The translations under genes and the position numbers were made by a program. From NCBI RefSeq assembly GCF_029774155.1, contig NZ_CP103833.1:496001-560000 (forward strand): 64,000 nt of DNA. Reading direction: 5' to 3'. Numbering within the stretch: the stretch's first letter is position 1; each line of letters starts with the position of its first letter. Of this stretch, positions 11,176 through 20,283 are shown piece by piece. The notes under the pieces were generated by a model. That model was not told the origin of the DNA. It did no database searches and saw only the letters and a list, made by a program, of their open reading frames with translations. Source of the DNA: Actinobacillus arthritidis. GTDB taxonomy: Bacteria > Pseudomonadota > Gammaproteobacteria > Enterobacterales > Pasteurellaceae.

Positions 11176-11994
11176 ATGAATATTAAGAAATTATTTGGTT
11201 TAGCCGTTGTTTCAGCTTTGGCATTAACCGGTTGTAAAGAAGAGAAAGCGACAGATACTACAAAAGTAGAAGCAAGAACATTAACGGTTGGTGTGATGCA
11301 AGGGCCTGAAGCACAAGTTAATGAAGTAGCAAGACGTATTGCTAAAGAAAAATATAACTTAGATGTGAAGTTGGTTGAATTTAGTGAATATACTCAACCG
11401 AATTACGCATTAAGCCATGGTGATTTAGATGTGAATGCTTTCCAGTCAGTACCATTCTTTGAGCGTGAAATGAAAGAGAAAGGCTATAAATTTGTTGCAC
11501 AAGCGAATACGTTTGTGTTCCCTATTGCCGGTTATTCAAAAACGTTAAAAGCAATTGGTGACTTAAAAGAAGGTGCAAAAATTGCGATCTCAAATGAACT
11601 AAGTACAGTAGGTCGTTCATTACTGTTATTACAAGCCAACGGCGTGATTAAATTAAAAGATCCGACAAATCTTTATGCAACTGAAATCGACATTGTTGAA
11701 AATCCGAAAAAAGTGAAAATCACGCAAGTGGATACGGCATTATTAACACGTGCATTAGATGATGTAGATCTTGCCATCATTAATAATAACTATGCAGGTC
11801 AAGCAGGTTTAACACCGGAAAAAGACGGTGTGATTGTGGAAGCGAAAGATTCTCCGTATGTGAATTTGATCGTTTCTCGTGAAGACAACAAAGACAATCC
11901 AGCAATTAAAGACTTTGTTAAAGCCTTCCAAACCGAAGAAGTGTATCAAGAAGCACTTAAACACTTCCCAGGCGGTATTGTAAAAGGCTGGTAA
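11176..11994 (+). CDS. MetQ-family lipoprotein, second copy
   Basis: A tandem paralogue of MetQ, also 272 residues, with the same lipobox (LTGC, Cys20), VGVMQGPEA, GDLDVNAFQS, FVFPIAGYSK and the closing VKGW. The ligand-loop NDPSN of the first copy is NELST here, so the ligand may differ. It has its own GAGAGG ribosome site but no ATPase or permease of its own, so it probably feeds the MetNI complex upstream. The arrangement suggests a duplication followed by specificity change. Which substrate it binds cannot be read from sequence. Confidence 0.88.
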   Translation: MNIKKLFGLAVVSALALTGCKEEKATDTTKVEARTLTVGVMQGPEAQVNEVARRIAKEKYNLDVKLVEFSEYTQPNYALSHGDLDVNAFQSVPFFEREMKEKGYKFVAQANTFVFPIAGYSKTLKAIGDLKEGAKIAISNELSTVGRSLLLLQANGVIKLKDPTNLYATEIDIVENPKKVKITQVDTALLTRALDDVDLAIINNNYAGQAGLTPEKDGVIVEAKDSPYVNLIVSREDNKDNPAIKDFVKAFQTEEVYQEALKHFPGGIVKGW

Positions 11995-12009
11995 TCGATT
12001 GATAAAAAT

Positions 12010-12040
12010 AAACCACGAATTTGCGTTCGTGGTTTATTTT
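12010..12040. terminator. Bidirectional terminator between metQ2 and metX
   Basis: AAACCACGAA / TTCGTGGTTT hairpin with TTTTTT on the plus side and an A-run on the other side. It sits between convergent genes. Confidence 0.88.
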
Positions 12041-12060
12041 TTGCGTCAGTTCAATACAGA

Positions 12061-13131
12061 CTAACTTCGTAACCCTTTTTTAATCATCGGCTCAAAGAAA
12101 TCATAGTCAACCAGAAAGGCATCGTGTCCGAAATTAGAGTGAAATTCATAGTAATCCACTTTTACACCTGCGGTTTCTAATCGTTGTTTACTTTTTTGTA
12201 CGTCAATTTGCTTGAATAATTGATCGCTAGTTACCGCCACTAAGGTATAATTCGCTTTAATACGCTGTAAGGCTTCTTGTTCATTTGCATAGCCAAGTGC
12301 AGGATCATATAGATCTAATGCTCTTAATAAACGTAAATAGCTGTTAGCATCAAAACGATCGAGAAATTTCATACCTTGATAACTTAAATAGGATTCAACT
12401 TGGAAATAATCTCCCCAAATCTCACTTTGTTGCTTCATTTCTCTTCCAAATGCTCGCGCTAGTTGTACATCTGTTCGGTAAGTGAGCATCCCTAACATTC
12501 GTGCTATTTTTAAGCCATTATCCGGCGGTGTTCCGTCATAATAATCACCATGATTAAAATGTGGGTCATTAATAATTGCTTGACGCATAACGTGGTTGAA
12601 TCCGATGGCTTCAGCACTAAATGTTAGTGAAGAACAAAGATTAACGATATTATCGACAAAATCAGGATAACTAATGCCCCATTGGGTTGCTTGCATTCCT
12701 CCGAAAGAACCACCGACTACGGCATGTAAATGAGAAATATCTAATGTATCAAGTAAGGCTTTTTGTACTTGAACAATATCTTGTACAGTAATGACTGGGA
12801 ATTGACTGCCATATGGCTTACCAGTGCTAGGCGAGATGGAAGATGGGCCTGTTGTTCCTTTACAGCCACCGAGTACATTTGAACAAATAAAAAAATAACG
12901 GTTTGTATCAAATGCTAATCCTTCCCCTATAAAATCTTGCCACCAACCTTGCTCCGGTGAATTTTTATAAGGTTCCGCATCACCGGTTAGGGCATGACAA
13001 ATAAGTACGACATTGCTCTTATCCTCATTTAGTGTACCGTAAGTTTGGTAAGCCACTTCAATGGGAGAAATCTCACCTCCAAGTGCAAGTGTCAGAGGTT
13101 GTTCTTTAAAAAGAGTCATACTATATGCCAT
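12061..13131 (-). CDS. metX: Homoserine O-acetyltransferase
   Basis: Alpha/beta-hydrolase fold acyltransferase that activates homoserine at the first step of methionine synthesis. The nucleophile elbow [12 protein letters not shown] has Ser142; the catalytic Asp lies in AVTSDQLF and the His in FGHDAFLVD near the C-terminus. The family segment CHALTGDAE and the [14 protein letters not shown] loop are clear. At 356 residues the length is normal. MetX is placed opposite the metNIQ-metQ block and is preceded by two MetJ operator clusters, so methionine synthesis and uptake should be co-repressed. A TAGGAC ribosome site precedes the ATG. Confidence 0.94.
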   Translation of the reverse strand: MAYSMTLFKEQPLTLALGGEISPIEVAYQTYGTLNEDKSNVVLICHALTGDAEPYKNSPEQGWWQDFIGEGLAFDTNRYFFICSNVLGGCKGTTGPSSISPSTGKPYGSQFPVITVQDIVQVQKALLDTLDISHLHAVVGGSFGGMQATQWGISYPDFVDNIVNLCSSLTFSAEAIGFNHVMRQAIINDPHFNHGDYYDGTPPDNGLKIARMLGMLTYRTDVQLARAFGREMKQQSEIWGDYFQVESYLSYQGMKFLDRFDANSYLRLLRALDLYDPALGYANEQEALQRIKANYTLVAVTSDQLFKQIDVQKSKQRLETAGVKVDYYEFHSNFGHDAFLVDYDFFEPMIKKGLRS

Positions 13132-13192
13132 CGTTTGTCCTAGATTTGCAAAATTTTATAAAAAATAAACCGCTTTATCTTTTTATGCGTAT

Positions 13193-13208
13193 AGACGTCT
13201 AAACGCCT
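13193..13208 (-). promoter_or_regulatory. MetJ operator, proximal cluster for metX
   Basis: Two tandem 8-mers, AGACGTCT (perfect, 13193-13200) and AAACGCCT (13201-13208), in the leader region of metX. MetJ binds met boxes cooperatively in tandem. Confidence 0.82.
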
Positions 13209-13257
13209 AAAAATATGTATAAAGTAATCGCCTAGAGAGTCTTTGTCAAGAAATTTT

Positions 13258-13281
13258 AGCCGTCTAAACGTCTAGAGTTCT
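13258..13281 (-). promoter_or_regulatory. MetJ operator, distal cluster for metX
   Basis: Three tandem 8-mers in register: AGCCGTCT, AAACGTCT, AGAGTTCT. They sit just upstream of a minus-strand TTGACA (13249-13244), which with TACTTT 17 bp further would be the metX promoter. The cluster also lies within 130 bp of the sanA start on the other strand. Confidence 0.8.
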
Positions 13282-13389
13282 AGTTGTTAAGTTAGGCTTG
13301 CAATTTTCATTGGCTCAGTTATGCTAGTTAAGTTGAACATTTACTCAAATGTATAGTCTATATACGACAGCTTTATCATACGGAATAAT

Positions 13390-14081
13390 ATGGAACTTAT
13401 GCAAACGACAGAAACCGCGGTATACATAACACCTCTATGGAAGAGGTGCGTAGCGTTCTGTTTCCGTACTAGCTTATTATTCGGTTGGAGTATATTTATC
13501 ATTGGGTTTTTATTGGTCGTGATTGATTGTGCTACCGGTTGGTATGTGAAAGATCGTATTTATACGGATATTAATAAGCTACCAAAGCATAAATATGCAA
13601 TGGTACTCGGTACGGCAAAGTTTTATACAAAAGGTATACCAAATCTCTATTATAAATATCGTTTAGATGCGCGGTTGATTTAATTAATAAAGGAAAAGTA
13701 TCACAACTCTTAGTCAGCGGTGATAATAAAACGCCCTATTATAATGAGCCTAAAGTAATGTCTAATGATCTATACCAGATGGGCGTACCGAAAGCGATTG
13801 TTCAACAGGACTTTGCTGGATATAGAACTTTAGATTCGGTTGTGAGAGCGACCAAAGTCTATAGAATAGAACCTTTTGTGATCGTTTCTCAACAATTTCA
13901 CTGTGAAAGAGCATTATTTATTGCTAAATATCATAATATTAATGCGGTTTGTTTTGTCGCTAAATATCCGGAAGGACATATCAAAGTAAGATTGAGAGAG
14001 CTTTTGGCTAGAATTGGTATGATTTGGGATTTCCTAATTTGGACAAAACCGGAAACTTTTGAAGATGTAAAATCAAAATAA
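13390..14081 (+). pseudogene. sanA: SanA-type DUF218 membrane protein (frame broken)
   Basis: SanA is an inner-membrane DUF218 protein linked to envelope integrity and vancomycin resistance at high temperature in E. coli. One N-terminal membrane helix (GWSIFIIGFLLVVIDC) is followed by the DUF218 motifs AMVLGTAKF, LLVSGDN, YNEP and SQQFHCERALFIA. The frame breaks at 13669-13676: RLDAAVDLINKGK needs GCG GCG GTT, but the sequence has GCGCGGTT, one G short. Restoring it gives about 231 residues, close to the family norm. The start at 13390 is the first ATG. Confidence 0.85.
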
Positions 14082-14107
14082 AATGCAACCTAATTAGGTT
14101 GCATTTT
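14081..14107. terminator. Bidirectional terminator between sanA and ispA
   Basis: AAATGCAACC / GGTTGCATTT hairpin with loop TAATTA and TTTTTT after it; A's on the other side. The genes converge here. Confidence 0.88.
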
Positions 14108-14132
14108 TTGTCTACAAATCCTAGCAAAATGT

Positions 14133-15026
14133 TTAGCTTTCACGTTTTACGATAAAAGCGACAAGCTCTTGTAGTGCGGTAGTATCAAATGGTAATTGTT
14201 CAAGTGAATCTAATGCGATTTGGTATAATTCTTGTGCTTTTTGTTTTGCACCTTCTAACCCCAGTAGTTTTGGATAAGTGCTTTTATGCAAGTTTTCGTC
14301 TGAACCTACCGTTTTACCAATTTTATCGGTTTCACCAATGACATCTAAAATATCATCTTGCACTTGGAACGCTAATCCAATTGCTTGTGCATAGCGTTCA
14401 AGCGGTTGTTTTACGGCTAAATTTTGCGAATGAGCGGATAAATTAAAGCCCATCAATACGGAAGCAATAATTAATGCACCGGTTTTATTACGATGAATTA
14501 ATTCTAATTCAGCTAAATTGACCGCTTTATCTTCAGCAAGCAAATCGAGGCTTTGCCCTAAACACATGCCTCTTGCACCAGCGGCTTGAGCAAGTGCTTG
14601 AATTTGGCGGACTTTTTGCGAATCGGTTAATGATTCGTCTTGGGCGATCAGTTCAAAAGCAAAACTTTGTAACGCATCGCCGGCAAGAATAGCGGTTGCT
14701 TCATCAAAAGCAATATGACAGGTTGGTTTACCTCGGCGAAGTTTATCGTCATCCATTGCCGGTAAATCATCATGTACTAATGAATAAGCGTGGATCGCTT
14801 CCATTGCGGCGGCACTGTGATCAAGCTGTTCAAGCGATACACCGAGCGTTCTGCCGGTGGCATAAATCAGGAATGGACGAACACGTTTTCCACCCAACAA
14901 TACGGCGTAAGACATTGCATCAATCAAAGCGGAGTCATAGGCTTGATATGTTTTTAATTGGGTACTTAAAAAATGATTGATGCGTTGTTGAATAACGCTA
15001 AGATCAGTTGAAAGAGAGTAGCTCAT
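14133..15026 (-). CDS. ispA: Farnesyl diphosphate synthase
   Basis: Polyprenyl synthetase of 297 residues that builds C15 farnesyl diphosphate from IPP and DMAPP for quinones and undecaprenyl carrier. The two aspartate-rich motifs are VHDDLPAMDDD near residue 88 and FQVQDDILD near residue 226; GGKRVRPFL and the RGKPTCH segment are also in place. The bulky residue pattern ahead of the first motif fits a C15 product. It starts 8 bp after xseB, the usual xseB-ispA order; dxs does not follow here as it does in E. coli. Confidence 0.95.
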   Translation of the reverse strand: MSYSLSTDLSVIQQRINHFLSTQLKTYQAYDSALIDAMSYAVLLGGKRVRPFLIYATGRTLGVSLEQLDHSAAAMEAIHAYSLVHDDLPAMDDDKLRRGKPTCHIAFDEATAILAGDALQSFAFELIAQDESLTDSQKVRQIQALAQAAGARGMCLGQSLDLLAEDKAVNLAELELIHRNKTGALIIASVLMGFNLSAHSQNLAVKQPLERYAQAIGLAFQVQDDILDVIGETDKIGKTVGSDENLHKSTYPKLLGLEGAKQKAQELYQIALDSLEQLPFDTTALQELVAFIVKRES

Positions 15027-15034
15027 TGTTATTT

Positions 15035-15259
15035 TTATTCGTAATCGGAAAGTTCAGATTGGTCGTTTTTATTGAGTAAAATTTGAATGCGTTGCTCCAC
15101 TTTTTGTAAGCGCTCTTGTCCTTGTTGGACAAGTTTCACCGCGACTTCAAATTCATTGAGTGCTTCTTCTAAAGGCAATTCGCCCGTTTCTAAGTGGCTG
15201 ACAATTGCTTCTAATTCCTTAAGAGTTGATTCAAAATCTTGGGTGGGTTTTTTAGCCAT
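15035..15259 (-). CDS. xseB: Exonuclease VII small subunit
   Basis: A 74-residue helical protein that forms a 1:several complex with XseA (encoded at 24.2-25.7 kb) and degrades single-stranded DNA. It has the family pattern [26 protein letters not shown] and [15 protein letters not shown]. It heads the xseB-ispA pair and diverges from the MOSC gene across 145 bp containing an uptake sequence (15374-15382). Confidence 0.93.
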   Translation of the reverse strand: MAKKPTQDFESTLKELEAIVSHLETGELPLEEALNEFEVAVKLVQQGQERLQKVEQRIQILLNKNDQSELSDYE

Positions 15260-15404
15260 ATTTCAATTACCTAATTTAGGGCGATAAATGCGATAAGTTT
15301 ATCGCCTCCCTTCTTTATTTGCAAATTCCTTTTACTTTTTAACCGCTTTTAGGTATGGTGCGAACGTATTTATACAAGCGGTAAATTTACAGGAATTTTT
15401 ACTA

Positions 15405-16193
15405 ATGAAAGTGACACAACTTAACCTTTATCCGATTAAATCAACGGCGACTTATCGTGTCGAACAAGCCTTTGTCGAGCCTAAAGGGCTAAACTTTGAT
15501 CGAGAATTTATGATTACCGAAGCCGACGGTAAATTTATAACTGCCCGTAAAGATGCGGAGTTATACAACTTGTCTGTGTTTCCAATTGCGACGGGAGTCG
15601 TCATTTGCCATACAAGCGCTCAAAAATGTGTGGTACTTTACCAAGATTTCCAACGCGTGCAAACTAGCGAAGTATGGGGAACACATTTCGATTCGCTTGT
15701 GGCAACAGCCGAAGTAAATCAATGGTTAAGTGACATTTTCGGGCGAGCAGTGCAATTACGTTGGTTAGGAAGAAAAAGCCAACGTGAAGTGGCAAACTTT
15801 GCTCAACATCCGTTAAGTTTTGCCGATAGCAATCCAGTTTCACTGATGTCGGAAACATCACTTGAACAAGTTAAGCAGTGGTCGCCGGTTGAGATTTCGA
15901 TGGAACGTTTTCGTCCGAATATTGTGATCGATGGAAATATTGCTTTTGAAGAAGAACAGTGGGAACAAGTACAAATCGGTGAGGTCATATTCACGAAGTC
16001 AGCGTTATGCACCCGTTGTATAATGATTACCCGTGATTTAACCACACTTGAACTCGACCCGAACGTTGAGCCTTTCCGAATACTTAAACAAATGCATACC
16101 AATGAAAAAGGTAAGCCGGTTTTTGGTATTCATTTAGTGCCTCAAAATAGCGGCGTAATTCGCTTAGGCGATCAAGTCTTAATAAAATCTTAA
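15405..16193 (+). CDS. MOSC-domain protein, YcbX-like without ferredoxin domain
   Basis: Protein of 262 residues with an N-terminal MOSC beta-barrel (VTQLNLYPIKSTATYRVEQA, FDREFMITEADGKFITARK) and a MOSC domain containing the conserved Cys region SALCTRCIMITRD. This Cys is thought to bind the molybdenum cofactor. E. coli YcbX, a partner in reduction of N-hydroxylated bases, adds a C-terminal [2Fe-2S] ferredoxin domain; this protein stops before it. An electron donor must therefore be separate if it works in the same way. A single ACAAGCGGT lies just upstream. Confidence 0.85.
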   Translation: MKVTQLNLYPIKSTATYRVEQAFVEPKGLNFDREFMITEADGKFITARKDAELYNLSVFPIATGVVICHTSAQKCVVLYQDFQRVQTSEVWGTHFDSLVATAEVNQWLSDIFGRAVQLRWLGRKSQREVANFAQHPLSFADSNPVSLMSETSLEQVKQWSPVEISMERFRPNIVIDGNIAFEEEQWEQVQIGEVIFTKSALCTRCIMITRDLTTLELDPNVEPFRILKQMHTNEKGKPVFGIHLVPQNSGVIRLGDQVLIKS

Positions 16194-16263
16194 TAATCAT
16201 TCGATACTATTTGTACAGCTGATTATCAGTTCGTGCTTTATTTTAAATTTAAAAGGAGAAATT

Positions 16264-18168
16264 ATGGAACAACGTCGTTCTGTGTTGTTCCCAATACTGT
16301 TTTTTGTTGGGATCAATCTACTCATACTGTCTTTATCTCGCCTCGGGCTCGGCTTGTGGCAAGCTGATCGCGTTTCCGCCGTTGATGGTTGGTTACCGCT
16401 TTTCTTACAAGGTATTCGCATTGATATTTCCGCCCTTTGTTGGTTATTTGGTGTACCGGCACTATTTACCGCACTTTTCTTAAATAACAATATATTAGGT
16501 AATGTATGGCGTATCATTTTACGTATCTGGCTCACCGCCGGTTCAGTCTTTATTCTGTTTATGGAAGCGACGACGCCAAACTTTATTGAAACCTTCGATT
16601 TACGTCCCAACCGACTGTTTATCGAATATTTAGTACACCCAAAAGAAGTGTTTACTATGCTGATTAATGGGCATTTAACCACGGTTATTATTAGCTCATT
16701 ATTAGCATTGATTTCGTTAGTGGTGTATTGGAAATTGTCTGGTTGGGCGACTAACAATCTTCGTTTTCCGAATTGGAAATTCCGTCCATTAATCGCTTTA
16801 TTGGTTGCCACGTTAGTATTTATCGGTGGACGTTCATCTTTCGCTCATCGTGGTATAAACCCAGCAATGGTGGCATTTTCTAGTGATCCGTTAATTAACT
16901 CATTAGTGTTAAACTCAGGTTATTCTGTGTTGTATGCGATACAACAATTAAAAGATGAAGATAAATCTTCTGAGCAATACGGCAAGATGTCCGTAGAAGA
17001 AATGTTTACTTTGATTAAACAGGCGAGAGGCAGAACGGATGCTGAATATATTTCAACGGAAATTCCGACTTTAACTTATAACCAAGCGACCTATCAAGGC
17101 AAGCCGAAAAATATCGTGATTATTTTAGAAGAAAGCTTAGGTGCGCAGTTTGTCGGAACGCTTGGTGGCAAACCGCTTACCCCAAATTTTGACAGTTTGG
17201 CAAAAGAAGGTTGGTTATTTGAGAATTTATATGCCACCGGAACTCGCTCCGTGCGGGGTATTGAAGCGGTTACTACCGGATTTACGCCGACACCGGCACG
17301 TGCGGTGGTAAAATTAACTAAGAGCCAGACTAATTTCTTTAGCATTGCCGAGCTGTTACGCCGTCAAGGCTATGACACTAGCTTTATCTATGGCGGAGAA
17401 AAACATTTCGACAATATGGCGAGCTTTTTCTATGGTAACGGCTTTACCCGCATTATTGATGAAAAAGATTATAAAAATCCGAAATTTAAAGCGACTTGGG
17501 GTATGAGTGACGAAGATCTGTTTGATAAAGCGAATGAAACTTTCACTCAGTTACACAAAGAAGGTAAACCGTTTTTCAGCTTAGTGTTTAGCTCAAGTAA
17601 TCATGATCCGTTTGAATTTCCAGACGGTAAAATTGAGTTATATGAACAGCCGAAACAAACTCGAAATAATGCGGCTAAATATGCTGATTTTGCGATTGGG
17701 CATTTCTTCGAGTTAGCTAAAAAATCAGCTTATTGGCAAGATACGATTTTCTTAGTAATTGCCGATCACGATTCTCGTGCGGTTGGTGAACATTTGGTAC
17801 CGATTCAACATTTCCATATTCCGGCATTATTTATCGGTGAGGGCATTGAAGCAAAACGTGATAACCGTTTAGTCAGCCAAATTGATATGCCGGCGACTTT
17901 ACTTTCACTTGCCGGTGTGAGTGGAGAATATCCTATGTTGGGTTATGATTTAACTAAAGATGTAAATCCGAATCGAGCCTTTATGCAATATGATGCAACA
18001 CAAGCGATGATGAAAGGTGATGGATCGGTAGTGGTGATGCGTCCAAATACACCGATTCAAGGTTTTATTTACAATAAAGCGGATCACAGTTTGAAAGAGC
18101 AGGAACAGCCGGAAGCAATGAAGAAAGAAGCGTTAGCGCATGCGGCTGCTCAGCGGCGATTTATATAA
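16264..18168 (+). CDS. LtaS/sulfatase-family inner-membrane phosphotransferase
   Basis: Membrane enzyme of 634 residues. About five N-terminal helices (roughly residues 8-30, 48-72, 78-100, 130-155, 175-195) are followed by a periplasmic sulfatase-fold domain of the LTA synthase type. The metal and nucleophile sites show as IVIILEESLGAQF, ATGTRSVRG (Thr325-Thr327), FSSSNHDPFEFP and VIADHDSRAVGEH. Members transfer phosphoglycerol or phosphoethanolamine from phospholipids to glycans or LPS. The donor and acceptor cannot be told from sequence. It has an AAAGGAG ribosome site and stands alone. Confidence 0.85.
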   Translation: MEQRRSVLFPILFFVGINLLILSLSRLGLGLWQADRVSAVDGWLPLFLQGIRIDISALCWLFGVPALFTALFLNNNILGNVWRIILRIWLTAGSVFILFMEATTPNFIETFDLRPNRLFIEYLVHPKEVFTMLINGHLTTVIISSLLALISLVVYWKLSGWATNNLRFPNWKFRPLIALLVATLVFIGGRSSFAHRGINPAMVAFSSDPLINSLVLNSGYSVLYAIQQLKDEDKSSEQYGKMSVEEMFTLIKQARGRTDAEYISTEIPTLTYNQATYQGKPKNIVIILEESLGAQFVGTLGGKPLTPNFDSLAKEGWLFENLYATGTRSVRGIEAVTTGFTPTPARAVVKLTKSQTNFFSIAELLRRQGYDTSFIYGGEKHFDNMASFFYGNGFTRIIDEKDYKNPKFKATWGMSDEDLFDKANETFTQLHKEGKPFFSLVFSSSNHDPFEFPDGKIELYEQPKQTRNNAAKYADFAIGHFFELAKKSAYWQDTIFLVIADHDSRAVGEHLVPIQHFHIPALFIGEGIEAKRDNRLVSQIDMPATLLSLAGVSGEYPMLGYDLTKDVNPNRAFMQYDATQAMMKGDGSVVVMRPNTPIQGFIYNKADHSLKEQEQPEAMKKEALAHAAAQRRFI

Positions 18169-18217
18169 ACAGCTATATAAATTACCGAAGCTAGAAAAAT
18201 AATAGTTTTACTTCAGT

Positions 18218-18284
18218 AACAAGCGGTTAAATTTTACAATAAATTTGCATAAGGTAAATTTTAATTGGAATTTAACCGCTTGTT
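18218..18284. terminator. Uptake-sequence hairpin between the LtaS-like gene and ffs
   Basis: ACAAGCGGTTAAATT (18219-18233) pairs with AATTTAACCGCTTGT (18269-18283), a 15-bp stem around a long A/T-rich loop, followed by TATTTTG. It separates convergent genes. Confidence 0.75.
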
Positions 18285-18344
18285 ATTTTGCATAGAGTGA
18301 GAATGTAACAGAGAAATAAGAATGATTTTGGGGAGGATAGAAAA

Positions 18345-18458
18345 GGGTGGGGCATTACCAGCAACCCTCGGCACACAGAAATTTCAACCCAAGTCGCTTT
18401 CTTCCGAACCTGACTAAGTAAGCTGAACACCGTTGCGAGGAACCAATAACGCCCCATT
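18345..18458 (-). ncRNA. ffs: 4.5S RNA, signal recognition particle RNA
   Basis: The minus strand carries the SRP domain IV core GTCAGGTTCGGAAGAAAGC with its GGAA tetraloop. It is flanked on the 5' side by GGTTCCTCGCAACGG and on the 3' side by GTGTGCCGAGGGTTGCTGG, as in E. coli 4.5S RNA. The ends TGGGGCGTTATT and AATGCCCCA pair to close the rod. Length is about 114 nt. With Ffh it targets membrane proteins to SecYEG. A short open frame across the region is not a gene. Ends are set from pairing and may be off by a few bases. Confidence 0.92.
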
Positions 18459-18493
18459 GGATTATGTATTTGCAAAAATACATAAGGATTCCT

Positions 18494-18521
18494 ATTATAA
18501 GCAATTTTTATGCTAAAACAA
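18494..18521 (-). promoter_or_regulatory. ffs promoter
   Basis: On the minus strand, TTGTTT (18521-18516) and TATAAT (18499-18494) are 16 bp apart, about 40 bp upstream of the mature 4.5S RNA. The leader between holds a small palindrome, TATGTATT / AATACATA, removed if the 5' end is processed as in E. coli. Confidence 0.65.
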
Positions 18522-18575
18522 GAATTTATTTAGAATGAAATGTACAAGTGGTTAGAATATTAGCAAATATATTCC

Positions 18576-19052
18576 CTATGCTTTTACTAAAAGTACAACG
18601 GCTTCACAAGCAATGCCTTCTCCACGTCCGGTAAAACCGAGTTTCTCAGTGGTTGTCGCTTTTACATTGACTTGCGTTACATCACATTGTAAATCATCTG
18701 CGATAGTTTGACGCATTTGATCAATATAGGGACGCATTTTAGGTGCTTGTGCAATAATTGTCACATCGACATTACCGACTTTATAGCCCTGAAGACGTAC
18801 TTGGCGATAGGCTTCAATTAATAATTTACGACTGTCTGCATTTTTGTATTGCATATCCGTATCGGGGAAGAGCTTCCCAATATCTCCCAAAGCAACAGCA
18901 CCTAATAGTGCATCGGTAAGTGCATGTAAAGCAACATCCCCGTCACTATGTGCAATAAAGCCAGTATGGTAAGGTACTTCTACACCACAAATCATAAGAG
19001 GGCGATCTTGACCAAATGCATGTACGTCAAAACCATGTCCAATTCGTATCAT
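18576..19052 (-). CDS. ispF: 2-C-methyl-D-erythritol 2,4-cyclodiphosphate synthase
   Basis: MEP-pathway enzyme (158 residues) that cyclises CDP-ME 2-phosphate. The zinc ligands Asp8 and His10 lie in GHGFDVHAF and the third His in [14 protein letters not shown]; the [10 protein letters not shown] and [13 protein letters not shown] segments are conserved. Its start overlaps the end of ispD by 4 bp, so the two are translationally coupled and supply sequential reactions. Confidence 0.96.
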   Translation of the reverse strand: MIRIGHGFDVHAFGQDRPLMICGVEVPYHTGFIAHSDGDVALHALTDALLGAVALGDIGKLFPDTDMQYKNADSRKLLIEAYRQVRLQGYKVGNVDVTIIAQAPKMRPYIDQMRQTIADDLQCDVTQVNVKATTTEKLGFTGRGEGIACEAVVLLVKA

Positions 19053-19735
19053 TCTTTTTTCTCCGAATAATGAGTTAAATAAAATTCAGCTAAAGCTAAA
19101 TCCTCAGGACGAGTAATTTTTAAATTATCGCTTCTGCCGGTAATCAATAAAGGCTGATAACCGTAATATTCCATGGCGGAAGCCTCATCGGTAATGGTTA
19201 AACCTTTTTCAAAGGAATTGATAAGTGCTCGCTTTAAGTAAATCGAGAGGAAAAATTGCGGCGTTAATGCGTGCCAAAGCGTTGAACGATCTTCGGTATG
19301 TATGATTTTATTTCCATTCGCTCTTTTCATTGTGTCGATAGCAGGCACAGCAAGGATTGCACCATGTCTATCTTCAACTTGTAATAATTTCTCTAAATCG
19401 GACCGCTGTAAACAAGGACGAGCAAGATCATGGACTAATACCCAAGCATCATTTTCAATGACTTGTAAGGCATTAAAAACGGAGTCTGCACGTGTTTCAC
19501 CACCAAATACAATTTGTATTTTAGGATGTTTTAAAAGAGGAATTTCAGGATAAAAGGTATCTTGTTTTGAAACGGCAATAATAATTTTATCAATCTGAAC
19601 GTGATGTAAAAATATTTCAACCGTGTGTTCTAAAATTGTTTTATTTTGTAATTTTAAATATTGTTTGGGTAGGGGCGAATTCATTCGACTTCCAACACCG
19701 GATGCTGGAATAACCGCAATAATTTTACGCATCAT
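19049..19735 (-). CDS. ispD: 2-C-methyl-D-erythritol 4-phosphate cytidylyltransferase
   Basis: MEP-pathway cytidylyltransferase of 228 residues. The N-terminal nucleotide loop [17 protein letters not shown] has the key Arg and Lys; [11 protein letters not shown] and [11 protein letters not shown] are the family's active-site segments. It lies between ftsB and ispF as in E. coli. The start used is [10 protein letters not shown]; starting at the second Met is equally possible. Confidence 0.96.
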   Translation of the reverse strand: MMRKIIAVIPASGVGSRMNSPLPKQYLKLQNKTILEHTVEIFLHHVQIDKIIIAVSKQDTFYPEIPLLKHPKIQIVFGGETRADSVFNALQVIENDAWVLVHDLARPCLQRSDLEKLLQVEDRHGAILAVPAIDTMKRANGNKIIHTEDRSTLWHALTPQFFLSIYLKRALINSFEKGLTITDEASAMEYYGYQPLLITGRSDNLKITRPEDLALAEFYLTHYSEKKE

Positions 19736-19754
19736 TAGTGTCGTTCCTTTTATT

Positions 19755-20030
19755 TTAATTACGGGGGACGATTCGATAGAACGTTTCGTTACTTTTTACC
19801 ATTTCACGTTCTAGTCTAGCGCGTTCTTCTAGTGCATTTACACCGTTTTTTAAATCATTAATTTCAGCAAGGATAAGATTATTTCTTGTTTCCAATTTTG
19901 CATTTTGGTCTTTTAGTGCTTCTACAGAGGTTTGAGCAGTTTGGTAGTCATTCCAACCGTTTTTCCCGAACCAAAAACTATATTGAAAAAAAGCAACTAA
20001 AAAGGCAAAAAAGATAATAAGTATACGCAT
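19755..20030 (-). CDS. ftsB: FtsB divisome protein
   Basis: Bitopic division protein of 91 residues, one N-terminal helix ([20 protein letters not shown]) followed by a periplasmic coiled coil ([21 protein letters not shown]). It forms the FtsQ-FtsL-FtsB complex. The [27 protein letters not shown] end is the FtsB family pattern. It is first in ftsB-ispD-ispF, the standard gammaproteobacterial order, and diverges from pckA. Confidence 0.94.
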   Translation of the reverse strand: MRILIIFFAFLVAFFQYSFWFGKNGWNDYQTAQTSVEALKDQNAKLETRNNLILAEINDLKNGVNALEERARLEREMVKSNETFYRIVPRN

Positions 20031-20283
20031 CGGTTTTCTCTAAATGATGTCAATCAAATGGTCTAATTTTACCTTTTTTTTGTAAAAAGAAAAATGAATC
20101 TGGAGAATAACCTTCTAATGCCTGAAAAATGAGCGATAAACAACATTTTTAAGAAAATTAATCAGAGAAATCCTCCGAATTTTTCTAAAAATTTGAAGTA
20201 GTTAACATTTTTTTTATAAAGAATTCGTTAGAATACGCTCAGTTTTTAGATTTTAACTTTTATTATTTAAATGAGGTGATTCT

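Noticed and set aside
18150..18160. Another possible GCGGCG lesion at the end of the LtaS-like gene
   Set aside because: GCGGCGATT is intact there and the frame ends naturally, so it serves as a control against the lesion being universal.
18272..18475. Open frame of 67 codons on the minus strand
   Set aside because: It lies over the 4.5S RNA gene and has no protein-like features; the RNA explains the conservation.
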